Notes under the pieces: model-generated
Databases searched by the model: none
Told to the model about the DNA's origin: nothing
Seen by the model: the letters and a program-made list of their open reading frames with translations, nothing else
In this document: piece after piece, positions 55,357 through 64,000 of the stretch
Numbering within the stretch: position 1 is the stretch's first letter
Layout: each line of letters opens with the position of its first letter
Made by a program: the position numbers and the translations under genes
NCBI RefSeq assembly: GCF_000763385.1
Contig: NZ_JQFA01000002.1
Location: 2,232,001 to 2,296,000, forward strand
Length of the DNA: 64,000 nt
Source of the DNA: Leptolyngbya sp. KIOST-1
Lineage (GTDB): Bacteria; Cyanobacteriota; Cyanobacteriia; Phormidesmidales; Phormidesmidaceae
Direction: 5' to 3'

Positions 55357-57240
55357 ATGACTGTTGCTAAAAAACGGACTAAGCCATCGGTGTCGGGTCT
55401 GCATCAGCAGGTTCCGGCCCAGCCGCCTATTCAAAATTACTCTATAAATAAACCAGCCAGTCCTGTAGATAGCCCACCCCTGTGTCGCGTGACCAATAAC
55501 ATTAAGCCTTTGCTAGAGAGGGTGTACCCTCCAGAAACCGCCGAACGGCTGACCACAGAAATCTTTGCCCTGATCAAAGATACTCTCTGTCCCTCGGGCC
55601 GCGAAGACCTGAAGAAGTGGAACCACAACAACGTTCTGCTGATTACCTACGGCGACAGCATCTGCGATGGCGAGCGCCCGCCCCTGTCGGTACTGGCCAA
55701 ATTTCTCGAAACTCACCTGTACGACACCATCACGGGCGTTCACATTCTGCCCTTCTTTCCCTACAGCTCCGACGATGGCTTTGCCATCATCGACTACCTC
55801 CAGGTCAACCCCGAGCTGGGCAGCTGGGCCGATATCAAGCGCATTGCCACCCACTTCAACCTGATGGCGGACCTGGTGATTAACCATATCTCCAGCCAGC
55901 ACGAGTGGTTTGAGCAGTTCAAGCAGAACCAGCTACCTGGCCGCAACTACTTCATCACCGCCGACCCCAGCGAAGACCTGTCCCAGGTGGTGCGGCCCCG
56001 CAGCTCGCCGCTGCTGACCCCCGTGGAGACGGCCGACGGCGAAAAGCACGTCTGGACGACCTTCAGCGCCGACCAGGTGGATGTCAACTTTGAGAACCCC
56101 GACGTGCTGATCGAGTACGTCAAGATTATTCTGGCCTACGTGGAGGCGGGGGCACGCTACATTCGCCTCGACGCGGTGGGCTTCTTGTGGAAGAAGCAGG
56201 GCACCAACTGCATGCATCTGCCCGAAACCCACGCCATGGTGCGCCTGTTTCGCGAAATCCTGCAGCTGGTCGATCCGGGCATTTCGCTGATTACCGAAAC
56301 CAACGTGCCCAACCGCGAAAACCTCAGCTACTTCGGCAACCGCAACGAAGCCCACATGATCTACAACTTCAGCCTGCCGCCGCTGCTGCTGAATGCGCTC
56401 ATGCAGGGACGCTCCGACCACCTCAAGACCTGGATGATGAGCATGCCGCCCGCCCCTATTGGCTGCGCCTACTTCAACTTCACCGCCTCCCACGACGGCA
56501 TTGGCATGCGCCCCGCCGAAGGGCTGCTGGCGGCGGATGAGTACGAGCAGCTCTTGACTGCCATGCGCAACTTCGGCGGCAGAATCAGCATGCGCAGCCG
56601 CCCGGACGGCACCGAGTCGCCCTACGAGATCAATATTTCCCTGTTTGATGCCCTCAAGGGCACCGCCAAGGGCGAAGACCAGTGGCAGGTGGAGCGCTTT
56701 CTCTGCTCCCAGACCATCATGCTGGCGCTGGAGGGGATCCCGGCCTTCTACATTCACAGCCTGCTGGCCACCCACAACTACACCGAAGGGGTAGAAGAGA
56801 CGGGCCACAACCGCACCATCAACCGCTACAAGTGGGACCTCAAAACCCTGGAGCAGAATCTGGCGGACCCCACTACCCCCCATGCCAGGGTACTCAATGA
56901 ACTCAAGCGGCTGATCAAAATTCGCCGCCAGCAAACTGCCTTTCACCCCAACGCCACCCAGTACACCCTGCACCCGCTTAACCAGGCCCTGTTTGCCTTC
57001 TGGCGGCAAAGCCTGACCCGCGACCAGAGTATCTTCTCGGTGCACAACCTGAGCGATCAGCCCCAGGAGCTACGCCTGAGCGATCTCAACCTGGTTAGCA
57101 CGGACGACTGGTACGACTTGATCAGCGGCGACAAGTTCCCCGACCTGGATATGGCCTACATGCTGAAGCCCTATCAGTCGGTGTGGATCACCAACAAACC
57201 AAATGCCGCCCACGACGAGAGCATGCCCACGCTGCTGTAA
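55357..57240 (+). CDS. GH13 subfamily 18 sugar phosphorylase
   Basis: The 627-residue protein has the phosphorylase barrel with HILPFFPYSSDDGFAIIDYL. The catalytic Asp is in ARYIRLDAVGFLWKK, the general acid Glu in SLITETNVPN, and the transition-state Asp in NFTASHDGIGMRPAEG. This fits sucrose phosphorylase or the related glucosylglycerate phosphorylase; the cyanobacterial setting and long N-terminal extension (residues 1-45) favour the latter or sucrose, but the substrate cannot be fixed by sequence alone. A terminator follows directly. Confidence 0.88.
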   Translation: MTVAKKRTKPSVSGLHQQVPAQPPIQNYSINKPASPVDSPPLCRVTNNIKPLLERVYPPETAERLTTEIFALIKDTLCPSGREDLKKWNHNNVLLITYGDSICDGERPPLSVLAKFLETHLYDTITGVHILPFFPYSSDDGFAIIDYLQVNPELGSWADIKRIATHFNLMADLVINHISSQHEWFEQFKQNQLPGRNYFITADPSEDLSQVVRPRSSPLLTPVETADGEKHVWTTFSADQVDVNFENPDVLIEYVKIILAYVEAGARYIRLDAVGFLWKKQGTNCMHLPETHAMVRLFREILQLVDPGISLITETNVPNRENLSYFGNRNEAHMIYNFSLPPLLLNALMQGRSDHLKTWMMSMPPAPIGCAYFNFTASHDGIGMRPAEGLLAADEYEQLLTAMRNFGGRISMRSRPDGTESPYEINISLFDALKGTAKGEDQWQVERFLCSQTIMLALEGIPAFYIHSLLATHNYTEGVEETGHNRTINRYKWDLKTLEQNLADPTTPHARVLNELKRLIKIRRQQTAFHPNATQYTLHPLNQALFAFWRQSLTRDQSIFSVHNLSDQPQELRLSDLNLVSTDDWYDLISGDKFPDLDMAYMLKPYQSVWITNKPNAAHDESMPTLL

Positions 57241-57247
57241 CACCAAA

Positions 57248-57279
57248 AGGAACGGCCTGAGCTAGCTCAGGCCGTTCCT
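57248..57279. terminator. 32-bp palindromic terminator after the sugar phosphorylase gene
   Basis: A perfect palindrome AGGAACGGCCTGAGCT and complement, starting 8 bases after the TAA, followed by TCTCTCTT. It can also terminate the convergent hypothetical gene ending at 57319. Confidence 0.85.
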
Positions 57280-57318
57280 CTCTCTTGACTCATATGGAAT
57301 CGGATTGCGGTGAATGAC

Positions 57319-57774
57319 TTAGTCTAGAAAATTGCGATCGTCGTCGAGGCAGGCGTCCCAGCTGGCGGAGAGGGCGTCGGCGACCATGGCCTCAAGGGCA
57401 GCGGTATTGACCGATCGCGTGATATGGTCGTGCAGGGGATCGGACATCGGTATCAGCCGCAGCCGCCGATTGTCCTGCACCAGGTCAAAGTAGTTGCCGT
57501 CGGCATCGGTTTGGCCCAGTTCCAGGCAATCAAAGCTGAAAACGTTGATATAGAGTGTATGATTAGCCACGAGTGTGGCCTGCTGCCCGTCAGCAAACAC
57601 CTCCATGACCAGCCCCTGGCCTTCGGAGAGCGGTATGCCGTCTTGCAGGTGGCGGTACTGCACCTGACCCAGGTCTTGCAGTAGCCTGAGCATGTCGGTT
57701 TTGTTGACAACGACTCCGCTATCGATTAAACAGGGAGCGGGAATGCTCAAATTGCTGGCACGCTCGCGATTCAT
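57319..57774 (-). CDS. Hypothetical protein, 151 residues
   Basis: A soluble mixed alpha/beta protein with MLRLLQDLGQVQYRHLQDGI near the start and LVANHTLYINVFSFDCLELG in the middle; no motif recognised. Its composition is typical of chromosomal genes here and it lies between two convergent/divergent neighbours with a terminator at its 3' end. Confidence 0.55.
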   Translation of the reverse strand: MNRERASNLSIPAPCLIDSGVVVNKTDMLRLLQDLGQVQYRHLQDGIPLSEGQGLVMEVFADGQQATLVANHTLYINVFSFDCLELGQTDADGNYFDLVQDNRRLRLIPMSDPLHDHITRSVNTAALEAMVADALSASWDACLDDDRNFLD

Positions 57775-58005
57775 GGGTGTTTAACCACGCTACGTTGGCG
57801 GTTGGAGCAAAGCCTGGGGCGATCGCTCCTCTAGGTCTATATCCACGATACTCGATATCGCCGGGAATGATCTGCCCTGCGATAGGGGGGCCTGGGGAAA
57901 AGTCCTGTCTTAATACTGCCAAAAGCCCAGAAATTAAGCATTCCGCCAGAATGCTGATTTCTCCGTAATTTTGCCGGAATGTTTTTCTAGCGCAGAGGTG
58001 GATCC

Positions 58006-58800
58006 GTGACTCCCTTGCCCCCAGCGCGTCCCGGTGAGATTACCCCTCGGCCCGGCTGGTTTCCCCGCCTGGGCGGAGCTATTTTGTTCTACACCCGACT
58101 ACCGCTGCCCTCCGGCTGGCAGCCGCGCTTTGAGGGCATTGCGCCCCTGGCACCGGTGGTGGGGCTGGGGCTGGGGCTGGGTTTAGTCGGCGTAGATTTT
58201 ACCCTAGGGCAGCTGGGGATGCCGCCGCTCATCCGCAGCGCTCTGGTGATTGGGCTGGGGGTGTGGCTGACCGGCGGGCTGCACCTGGATGGCGCGATGG
58301 ATACTGCCGATGGTCTGGCGGTGATGGCGCCCGAGCGACGGCTGGCGGTGATGGCGGATAGCCGCAGCGGAGCCTTTGGGGTGATGGCAGCGATCGCCAT
58401 TCTGGGTCTTAAAACCCTGGCCCTGGCCGAATTGACGACGGGACGCGGCTGGGTGCTGGTGGCGGCGCTGGTGTGGGGCCGTTGGGGACAGGTGGTGGCG
58501 ATCGCCCGCTACCCTTACCTGCGGGCCGAGGGCAAGGGGGCGCTGCACCGGGAACACCTGCGATCGCCCCAGGATTGGCTGTTGGGGTTGGCCCTGGCCT
58601 TGGTACTGCACGCTGGCTGGGGCTGGAGTCAGCCTGACCAGCTTGGGGCCGTAGGTATCAGCCTGCTCGGTGGTCTGGGTCTGGCCCTGGGGACAGGGGC
58701 CTGGCTGCACCGCCGCCTGGGCGGCCATACCGGCGACACCTACGGCGCTACGGTGGAATGGACCGAAACCCTCTTCCTCTGCCTGGCTACCCTGCTCTAG
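58006..58800 (+). CDS. cobS: Adenosylcobinamide-GDP ribazoletransferase (cobalamin synthase)
   Basis: The 264-residue membrane enzyme begins with a GTG start and has FYTRLPLP near the N-terminus. The hallmark GGLHLDGAMDTADGLAVM carries the conserved acidic residues, followed by MADSRSGAFGVMA and, near the end, GGHTGDTYGATVEW. It joins adenosylcobinamide-GDP to alpha-ribazole in the last steps of cobalamin assembly. About five hydrophobic helices. The insertion sequence begins 43 bp downstream and does not disrupt it. Confidence 0.95.
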   Translation: MTPLPPARPGEITPRPGWFPRLGGAILFYTRLPLPSGWQPRFEGIAPLAPVVGLGLGLGLVGVDFTLGQLGMPPLIRSALVIGLGVWLTGGLHLDGAMDTADGLAVMAPERRLAVMADSRSGAFGVMAAIAILGLKTLALAELTTGRGWVLVAALVWGRWGQVVAIARYPYLRAEGKGALHREHLRSPQDWLLGLALALVLHAGWGWSQPDQLGAVGISLLGGLGLALGTGAWLHRRLGGHTGDTYGATVEWTETLFLCLATLL

Positions 58801-58969
58801 CTCCGCCGATTTTTGGGAGTATCTCTCTACCGCCGAGCTATACTAGGGCAAACGCATACTCGAGATGAGAATATTAAGACTCATTTCTAGGAAGTGAGTT
58901 ATGTGTTCTGCCCAGCCCCTATCGCCGTTAATCGAGCATTTTCGCTTTTGTCTTGGATGGGAGAACGGG

Positions 58970-59632
58970 TTAGAGGGATTGGGTCAGCTCCAGGGCCTGG
59001 TCGAGGGCGGCGGTGGCTGTCTCGCGGTTTGAGTCGCCAAACCAGCCTCGGGCCGCGTCGGTCAGGGTAGCGATCGCCCCCCGCACCCCCCCTCGCCGGG
59101 CAGCGGCTGGGGGGCCATAGCTCTGGGCGATCGCAATGAAGGCCTGGGCCCGGTAGGTTTGGTCGCCGATGGACTCGGCCACCTGCAAGGCCAGGTCGAG
59201 CTGCCGCTGCTGGGCAAATTCACGCGCGATCGCGGGCCGCAGCCACTCAACGGGCTGGGCCGCGATCGCCTGGTCGGCCTGCCCTGCCCTGGCTTGGGCG
59301 ATAGCCAGCTCAGAATCAAAGCCCTCTAAACCATTCGCCTGCACAATCTGCCAGGCCTGGTCGGGCTGCCCCGCCTCCAGATAGCCCAGGGCCACCTCGG
59401 CAAAAATGCCCTGCACCTGCTCAGCCTGCACCAGCGCCCAGGCCTGGTCGGGCTGCTGGTTGGCCAGGTGGTACCGGGTAATTTCCACCAGGGCGGTATT
59501 GCGGCGGCTGCCGCTGGCCTGCGCCAGGGCTACCGCAGCGGCTAGATCCCCGGCCTCGGCCTGGGCGATCGCCATCTGCTGAAAGGCTAGCTCTCGCTCT
59601 ATCCCCGGCTGGATGGCCTGGACAATGGGGCC
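58970..59632 (-). pseudogene. Tetratricopeptide-like protein C-terminal fragment inside the IS
   Basis: About 220 residues of helical repeats (for example QMAIAQAEAGDLAAAVALAQ, AEVALGYLEAGQPDQAWQIV, LAIAQARAGQADQAIA) ending in ALDQALELTQSL and a stop, followed by ~27 bp of foreign downstream DNA. It resembles the repeat end of a cyanobacterial TPR/lipoprotein-like gene, cut off on the right at the IS sequence. No intact copy is in this window. Confidence 0.7.
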
Positions 59633-59641
59633 ATTGATGCC

Positions 59642-60244
59642 ATGGGCACTCAAACCGCCATTGCTCACCAGATTATCGAAGGCGGTGGCGACTACATCTT
59701 GAGCCTTAAAGGCAATCAGGGCAACATTCACGAGGATGTCGAGCAGGTGTTTACCTGGGCGCGGCAGCAGGACTTTAAGGACATCTCCCACGAGTTTCAT
59801 CAGACCATCACCCCTGGGCACGGGCGCATCGACATCCGCCGCCACTGGTTGCTCGATGGGGTCGAGCACCTCATCAACGCTGAGCGCTGGGTTGGCTTAA
59901 AACGCGTTGGCCTCGTGGAGGCTGAACGCCGTATCCTCGGTCAACCCCCGACCATTGAGCAGCGCTACTATCTCGTTAGTTTTGACGGCGATGTCCAACG
60001 CTTTGCCCAAGGGGTGCGCAGCCACTGGGGTATTGAAAACCAGCTCCACTGGGTGCTCGATGTCGCCTTCCACGAAGATGCCTCTCGAATTCGTAAAGAC
60101 CACGCCCCCGCTAATCTGGCCGTCGTCCGTCACATCGCCCTCAATCTGCTGCGTCAGGACGCTTTTGCCAAAGGGGGTATCAAGGCTAAACGCTTGCAAG
60201 CAGGATGGGATAATGACTACCTAATTCGGCTACTCTCCTCCTGA
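59642..60244 (+). pseudogene. ISAs1-family transposase, C-terminal 200 residues
   Basis: Reads (IDA)MGTQTAIAHQII, ILSLKGNQGNIHEDVEQVF, the LLDGVEHLINAERW block and SHWGIENQLHWVLDVAF with the final catalytic Glu. The IDAMG motif carries the second catalytic Asp, but the N-terminal zinc/first-Asp half is missing. Longer than the fragment at 29303-29713 and identical where they overlap. Confidence 0.9.
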
Positions 60245-60340
60245 GTATGCGTTTGCCCTACGAGCTATACCCGGTTGTTAGAAAAAACGAGCCTTACTGT
60301 TCTGTCCTCAGCCTGCAGGATGCCGGCGAATACCAGTTAG

Positions 60341-60372
60341 CCGTCATTGCCGTGCTAGCACGGCAATGACGG
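60341..60372. terminator. 32-bp perfect palindrome downstream of the PGQ-repeat gene
   Basis: CCGTCATTGCCGTGCT and its complement, with GCTAGC at the centre, 30 bases beyond the stop codon at 60403. No T-run, so possibly a hairpin repeat rather than a terminator. Confidence 0.6.
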
Positions 60373-60402
60373 TAGCGATAGGCGGCAGCGTGAACAAGCG
60401 GT

Positions 60403-61266
60403 TTAGGACTGCCGTTGAGCGCGATTGTACAGAATCAGATCGATCAGGCTGACTTCCCCAGTGCCGCTAATATCGGCGTTCATGTTTTGCAAGCTAACCT
60501 GGCCGGTTCTGGGCAAAGGCCCAAGCATGGGTTGAGGGATGTCAGCAGCCCTACGCTGGCCTGAGAGGGGCTGAGACATGCCGGGCTGCCCCTGAAACTG
60601 TCCAGGAACCTGACCAGGCGGTGTGGGCTGACCAGGACGCTGACCCGGGGTGATTTGGCCGGGCGTGGTCTGACCAGGGGTTTGGCCTGGGGTGGTTTGG
60701 CTAGGGATTTGGCCCGGCGTGGTCTGACCGGGAAGCTGCCCAGGCTGAGTTTGACCCGGAAGTTGACCGGGTGCGGTTTGCCCCGGCGTGATCTGACCCG
60801 GACGCTGACCGGGGGTGGTTTGACCAGGGATTTGACCAGGCTGAGTTTGACCGGGAAGTTGACCAGGCTGAGTTTGACCCGGTGCGGTTTGACCCGGTGT
60901 GATCTGACCCGGCCGCTGACCGGGGGTGGTTTGACCGGGAAGTTGGCCTGGCGCGGTCTGGCCGGGAAGCTGGCCCGGTGTAGTCTGGCCAGGAAGCTGG
61001 CCCGGTGTAGTTTGACCAGGGGTAGTTTGACTTTGACCAGGCGTAGTCTGGCCGGGAAGCTGGCCCGGTATGGTCTGTTCTGGAAGTTGACCCGGTATAG
61101 TTTGGCCGGGAAGTTGCCCTGGGGCAATCTGTCCTGGAACTTGACCAGGAAAATTAGTTTGTCCCGGGGTTTGTCCCGGTGCGGCGGGTTCTTGGGCCCG
61201 GGCAACAGGGGCTAGCGCTAGGGTAGCTGCTGTAATGGCTATCCCTGACAAAAAATAGCGTTTCAT
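60403..61266 (-). CDS. Secreted PGQ-repeat protein
   Basis: The 287-residue protein has a signal peptide (MKRYFLSGIAITAATLALAP, cleaved after ARA) and then ~190 residues of degenerate P-G-Q-x(1-2) units such as TPGQLPGQTTPGQ, almost without other residues. A conserved-looking 70-residue C-terminus (GPLPRTGQVSLQNMNADISG, LIDLILYNRAQRQS) follows. Strict Gly-x-y collagen spacing is absent. It is probably an extended extracellular or periplasmic fibre or matrix protein (inference). GGAGAA precedes the ATG at a normal distance. Confidence 0.7.
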   Translation of the reverse strand: MKRYFLSGIAITAATLALAPVARAQEPAAPGQTPGQTNFPGQVPGQIAPGQLPGQTIPGQLPEQTIPGQLPGQTTPGQSQTTPGQTTPGQLPGQTTPGQLPGQTAPGQLPGQTTPGQRPGQITPGQTAPGQTQPGQLPGQTQPGQIPGQTTPGQRPGQITPGQTAPGQLPGQTQPGQLPGQTTPGQIPSQTTPGQTPGQTTPGQITPGQRPGQPTPPGQVPGQFQGQPGMSQPLSGQRRAADIPQPMLGPLPRTGQVSLQNMNADISGTGEVSLIDLILYNRAQRQS

Positions 61267-61678
61267 AGCGTTCTCCTTGAGAGTTGACTTCGGTTAGAGC
61301 GATCGCGTTTAACGAGTAGCTTGTGCCTTTCATTCTGGGAACCAAAGGCAGGGGCAACATCGAACGATTGAGAGAGTTTCTCCACAAAAACCGGCTTTTA
61401 GAGCAGTAGCAGTAGAAGCAAAGCAAGTCCATCAACAGACCTTTTTTGCCGAAAAAAGAACCTTTTTAGCGTCGATTTGAATACCGATGTTTTGCCTCTG
61501 CAACAAAAAAACCGAGGGCGTATCTCACTTTTCTATTCCCACTTTCATGGGCATGACGTAGACACTTGCAAAAGTGGGGTGCGCCCTGATTTTTCGCCAC
61601 AGTCCACTCCACGGTCTGCAATGCCGCGCTGCGATCGGGACGACAGCTGTGGGGTGTATCCAATGGAGAGGAAATGGA
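61267..61678. other. Intergenic region before the antiporter and PGQ genes
   Basis: About 410 bp between a gene start on the right-hand side of the PGQ gene and the stop of the antiporter gene. It holds the PGQ gene promoter. No further gene is supported; short frames at 61477-61764 and 61466-61663 overlap each other on opposite strands and show no family features. Confidence 0.5.
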
Positions 61679-62932
61679 TCAATCGGGGTTGGGCAGTCTT
61701 TTTTCCAGTCGATTGTGGCCCTCGACGTGGCTCTCGTACCATCCCATCAGGGGGGTGGAGCTAATGCCGTGTAGCGTCACCGAAATGGTCACAGTAGTCA
61801 GCGTTAACCAGGCGATCAGTTCGCCGGTTTCCCCCTCCAGGCCCTGGCCCAGGGCGTAGGTCAAGTAGTAAAGCGAGCCCACGCCGCGAATGCCAAACCA
61901 GCCAAAAAGCCAGCGGGTGGCGGGGTGCACAGGCGAGCCTATGGTGCTGACCCACGCTCCCAGGGGACGAATCACAAACAGCAGCGCCCCGGCGATGATC
62001 AGGGTAGGGAGGGCAAACCGCAGCATGGGCTCGTGGCGCAGCAGCGACCCCAGCAGCAAAATGGTGCCCACCTCTGCCAGTTTTTCGAGCCGCTCCATAA
62101 ACCGCAGCCGGGAGGCGGATCGCTCGGCGCTCTCGCAGCGCTGGTGCATGGTGACTCCTGCCACAAAAACGGCCAAAAAGCCGTAGCCATGCACCAGCTC
62201 AGCCACCGAATAGCTCAGCAGAATGGTGCTGAGCCCAACAAAATCTTCCATCAAATCGTCAACGGCTTCGCCCCTTTCAAGCCAGTGCTCAATCCGGCAA
62301 ACCCCCTTGGCGATCGCGAGACCGACCAGCAGCCCCGCCGCGATCGACCAGATCAGATCGACCAGGACCCACTGACTAAACCAGTTCTGCCAGCGGCTAT
62401 CCTCCAGCCAGTGCAGCCCAAAGTAGACAAAGGGAAAGGCCAGGGCATCGTTGAGGCCGCCTTCTGAGGTGAGGCCAAAGCGCAGTTCATCCCGGTCCTG
62501 GGGGTCGTAGAGCTGCACTTCCGAAGCCAGAACTGGGTCGGTAGGAGCCAAAATAGCCCCCAGCAAAATGCCTTCTCCCCACTCCAGCCGGAGGAAAACG
62601 TGGGCGATCGCCGCGATCGCAAAAATAGAGATCGGCATCAAAAAGCCAATCAGCCGAATGGTAGAGTTCCAGGCCCAGGCCTGCACCGGGCGATTCATTT
62701 TCAGCCCACAGCTAAACAGGGAAATTAGAACGACCATTTCGGTTAGTCGCTCTAACAGCTCTGTATCCGGCCTGGCCCGAATCAGATTGACGCCGTAGGG
62801 GCTAAGAATTAGCCCCACGACCAGGTAAATCAACGCATAGGAGAGCGGCAATCGCTCAATCCATCCAGATCCGAACGTGACGGCCAGCAGCAGCAGGCCA
62901 ATGACCAGCAGATCGAGAATGTAAATATCCAC
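61679..62932 (-). CDS. CPA1-type cation/proton antiporter
   Basis: The 417-residue protein has ~12 hydrophobic helices and CPA-family motifs: AILAPTDPVLASEVQ in helix 4, SEGGLNDALAFPFVYFG with the conserved Asn-Asp pair (typical of electroneutral CPA1/NhaP exchangers), and FGWFGIRGVGSLYYLTYAL. It likely exchanges Na+ or K+ for H+ for pH or salt homeostasis. No cytoplasmic regulatory domain is attached. Confidence 0.93.
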   Translation of the reverse strand: MDIYILDLLVIGLLLLAVTFGSGWIERLPLSYALIYLVVGLILSPYGVNLIRARPDTELLERLTEMVVLISLFSCGLKMNRPVQAWAWNSTIRLIGFLMPISIFAIAAIAHVFLRLEWGEGILLGAILAPTDPVLASEVQLYDPQDRDELRFGLTSEGGLNDALAFPFVYFGLHWLEDSRWQNWFSQWVLVDLIWSIAAGLLVGLAIAKGVCRIEHWLERGEAVDDLMEDFVGLSTILLSYSVAELVHGYGFLAVFVAGVTMHQRCESAERSASRLRFMERLEKLAEVGTILLLGSLLRHEPMLRFALPTLIIAGALLFVIRPLGAWVSTIGSPVHPATRWLFGWFGIRGVGSLYYLTYALGQGLEGETGELIAWLTLTTVTISVTLHGISSTPLMGWYESHVEGHNRLEKRLPNPD

Positions 62933-63032
62933 AGACGTCCAGGCCGGAAAATGAATTGTCCCTCCACTCTAGAAGCTGGGTTTGAAGCCTTAGTGCAACC
63001 TGGGATAGATCTTTGCCGGCCTGGTTATGGCG

Positions 63033-63536
63033 CTAGTCGGTGCCGCCCCAGGTCCAGCGGGGATTGCCCTCGCGCAGCCCCCTAAAGGTAATCACCGTGG
63101 TGAATCCATTCGGGTCGCCCATGCCGGTCATATCCAAAATGGCTCTGACCTGACCATTGGCCAGCTGCACTCGGATGTAGGAATGTCCTTCAAAATCTTC
63201 GCCGTCTATCGTGAGCATGGCCCCTGAGGCCTGACAGTTGCGGTACTCGGGCCTGAGCGTGCCTACCCAGGTGGCGCTGAAGCGATCGGTTTGGGAGAGT
63301 TGAATATTGGTGGCAATGTCGCGCAGTTTGATCATGCCGTTGGTGGCATAGCCGCCCTCGGTATAGGGCAGCGCGGTCTCGTGGGCAATCAGCCGAGTGG
63401 GGCAGTTGGCTGTCGGTGCATCCAGCAGGGGCAGCACGCTCAGTTGAATGGTATTGGCCAGGGCCGCTGACCCCAAACTGCCCCAAAGACCCAGGGGCAA
63501 GCTGCCCAGTAACGCCCAGCCCAATGCTAATCTCAT
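63033..63536 (-). CDS. Hypothetical exported protein, 167 residues
   Basis: A signal peptide (LALGWALLGSLPLGLWGSLG, cleaved near ALA-N) is followed by a beta-rich body with two cysteines (TANCPTR and EYRNCQA) that could form one disulfide. No known domain is recognised. Composition and single clean frame support it as a real gene. Confidence 0.6.
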   Translation of the reverse strand: MRLALGWALLGSLPLGLWGSLGSAALANTIQLSVLPLLDAPTANCPTRLIAHETALPYTEGGYATNGMIKLRDIATNIQLSQTDRFSATWVGTLRPEYRNCQASGAMLTIDGEDFEGHSYIRVQLANGQVRAILDMTGMGDPNGFTTVITFRGLREGNPRWTWGGTD

Positions 63537-63753
63537 CGTGATTTATCCTTTGTACGCACAGCTCAAAACAGTATCAGCCCAGCCCAGGGCTGGAAGGTAC
63601 TTTCGGCAGGCTCCCAGGGCTGGACTTGAATGGGTTCTCTATGCACCTCTACAGCGAACTGACGGAGCATTCCTGACGACAAGCGCAGTCCGGACCAGAG
63701 CCCATGTGGCATGATCGATCTCTGTGCCCCTGGGATTTTTTCAGCGATTCCGT

Positions 63754-64000
63754 ATGCTACGCCTCAGCCAGATCAAACTGCCCCTCGACCATCCCGACGA
63801 CGCCCTGGAGGCCGCTGTGCTCAAAAAGCTGCACCTGGAAGCGGCAGACCTGAGCCGCTTTTCCATCGTCAAGCGCAGCTACGACGCGCGCAAAAAGGAC
63901 ACCATCACCCTGGTTTACATCGTGGATGTGGAGACGCCCAAGGAAAAGGCGCTGCTGAAGCGGTTTAGGAAAGACCCCCACGTGGTGCCTGCGCCGGATA
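63754..64000 (+). CDS. FAD-dependent oxidoreductase N-terminal part, 3' end outside window
   Basis: The open frame from ATG 63754 reads MLRLSQIKLPLDHPDDALEA, LKKLHL, and RRSYDARKK-like VKRSYDARKKDTITLVYIVD, the N-terminal extension of the cyanobacterial/bacterial FAD-dependent dehydrogenase family of COG2509 type. The window ends before the FAD motif. Substrate is not inferable. Confidence 0.8.
   Translation, partial: MLRLSQIKLPLDHPDDALEAAVLKKLHLEAADLSRFSIVKRSYDARKKDTITLVYIVDVETPKEKALLKRFRKDPHVVPAPD

Larger units (their letters stand above)
58844..60260 (+). mobile_element. ISAs1-type insertion sequence with replaced interior, second copy
   Basis: Ends TAGGGCAAACGCATACTC (58844-58861) and complement (60243-60260), flanked by a perfect 10-bp duplication CGAGCTATAC (58834-58843 and 60261-60270). 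The first 100 bp and last ~427 bp equal the copy at 28274-29729. Between 58944 and about 59632, where the transposase N-terminal half should be, lies an unrelated gene fragment on the minus strand. The switch occurs after base 100, the same position at which the other ISAs1 copy departs. Confidence 0.88.

Noticed and set aside
57775..58005. Cobalamin riboswitch before cobS (and before cbiD at 7408-7426)
   Set aside because: No B12-box-like sequence or fold could be found; the cbiD spacer is only 19 bp.
58970..59869. 299-residue minus-strand gene
   Set aside because: Its first ~75 codons are antisense of the ISAs1 transposase; only the part below about 59632 is a real gene fragment.
60655..61215. 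Plus-strand LTR/GL-repeat protein
   Set aside because: Antisense of the PGQ-repeat gene; the minus strand has a signal peptide and proper start.

Overview
This window is cyanobacterial chromosome. It is GC-rich and dense in GCGATCGC (HIP1) palindromes. It carries both ends of a photosystem II psbA gene, cytochrome cM, Ycf35/DUF1257 with its small ferredoxin partner, DUF3038/DUF4335 and an HpsE-like glycosyltransferase. The last points to a filamentous, hormogonium-polysaccharide-making lineage (Leptolyngbya/Nodosilinea-like; this is an inference, and no rRNA is present to settle it).

Layout. 1-3.3 kb: tldD (5' end cut by the window), a brnTA toxin-antitoxin pair and tldE. 3.3-5.3 kb: an inverse-autotransporter-like outer-membrane protein. 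5.8-12.6 kb: a Yip1-like membrane protein, an alpha/beta-hydrolase-like protein, cbiD, guaA, rpe and an aldo/keto reductase. 12.9-14.9 kb: an IS1634-type insertion sequence with a scrambled interior, lying just upstream of a manganese catalase gene. 15.9-20.8 kb: a complete chaperone-usher pilus operon (two pilins, chaperone, usher) with a possible structured RNA upstream. 22.1-24.9 kb: secA. 25-26.7 kb: DUF559, tandem hairpin repeats and a REP-associated tyrosine transposase. 26.8-30.6 kb: a NACHT-GUN4 signalling gene split by an ISAs1-type element. 30.8-35.9 kb: mazEF, speA, acr3 with an ArsR-type operator, a phosphatase remnant and an EamA permease. 36-41.6 kb: small membrane and hypothetical proteins, a BASS transporter, an ABM-domain protein, cytM and a mosaic psbA locus. 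41.9-50.9 kb: a VOC protein, the DUF2997-Ycf35-ferredoxin cluster, DUF3038/DUF4335, a Phd/YefM antitoxin broken by a miniature transposon beside an intact YoeB-type toxin, an epimerase, an esterase and leuB. 51-58.8 kb: hpsE, a mercuric-reductase-like flavoprotein, a pentapeptide-repeat protein, a GH13 sugar phosphorylase and cobS. 58.8-64 kb: a second ISAs1 element, a PGQ-repeat secreted protein, a CPA1 antiporter and the start of an FAD oxidoreductase.

The most striking pattern is that all four long repeat-type loci (one IS1634-type IS, two ISAs1-type IS, one psbA) keep authentic outer ends, but their interiors are replaced by fragments of unrelated host genes. Three of these fragments are exact-looking copies of sequence elsewhere in this window (203, 188 and 923 bp). 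The three IS copies keep terminal inverted repeats and perfect 6- or 10-bp target duplications, so the insertions themselves look real. Because psbA, which is not mobile but is usually multicopy, shows the same pattern, repeat-induced misassembly or faulty gap filling is the leading explanation. Template switching during gap repair, giving IS elements that capture host DNA, is the biological alternative. Raw reads or PCR across the junctions would decide.
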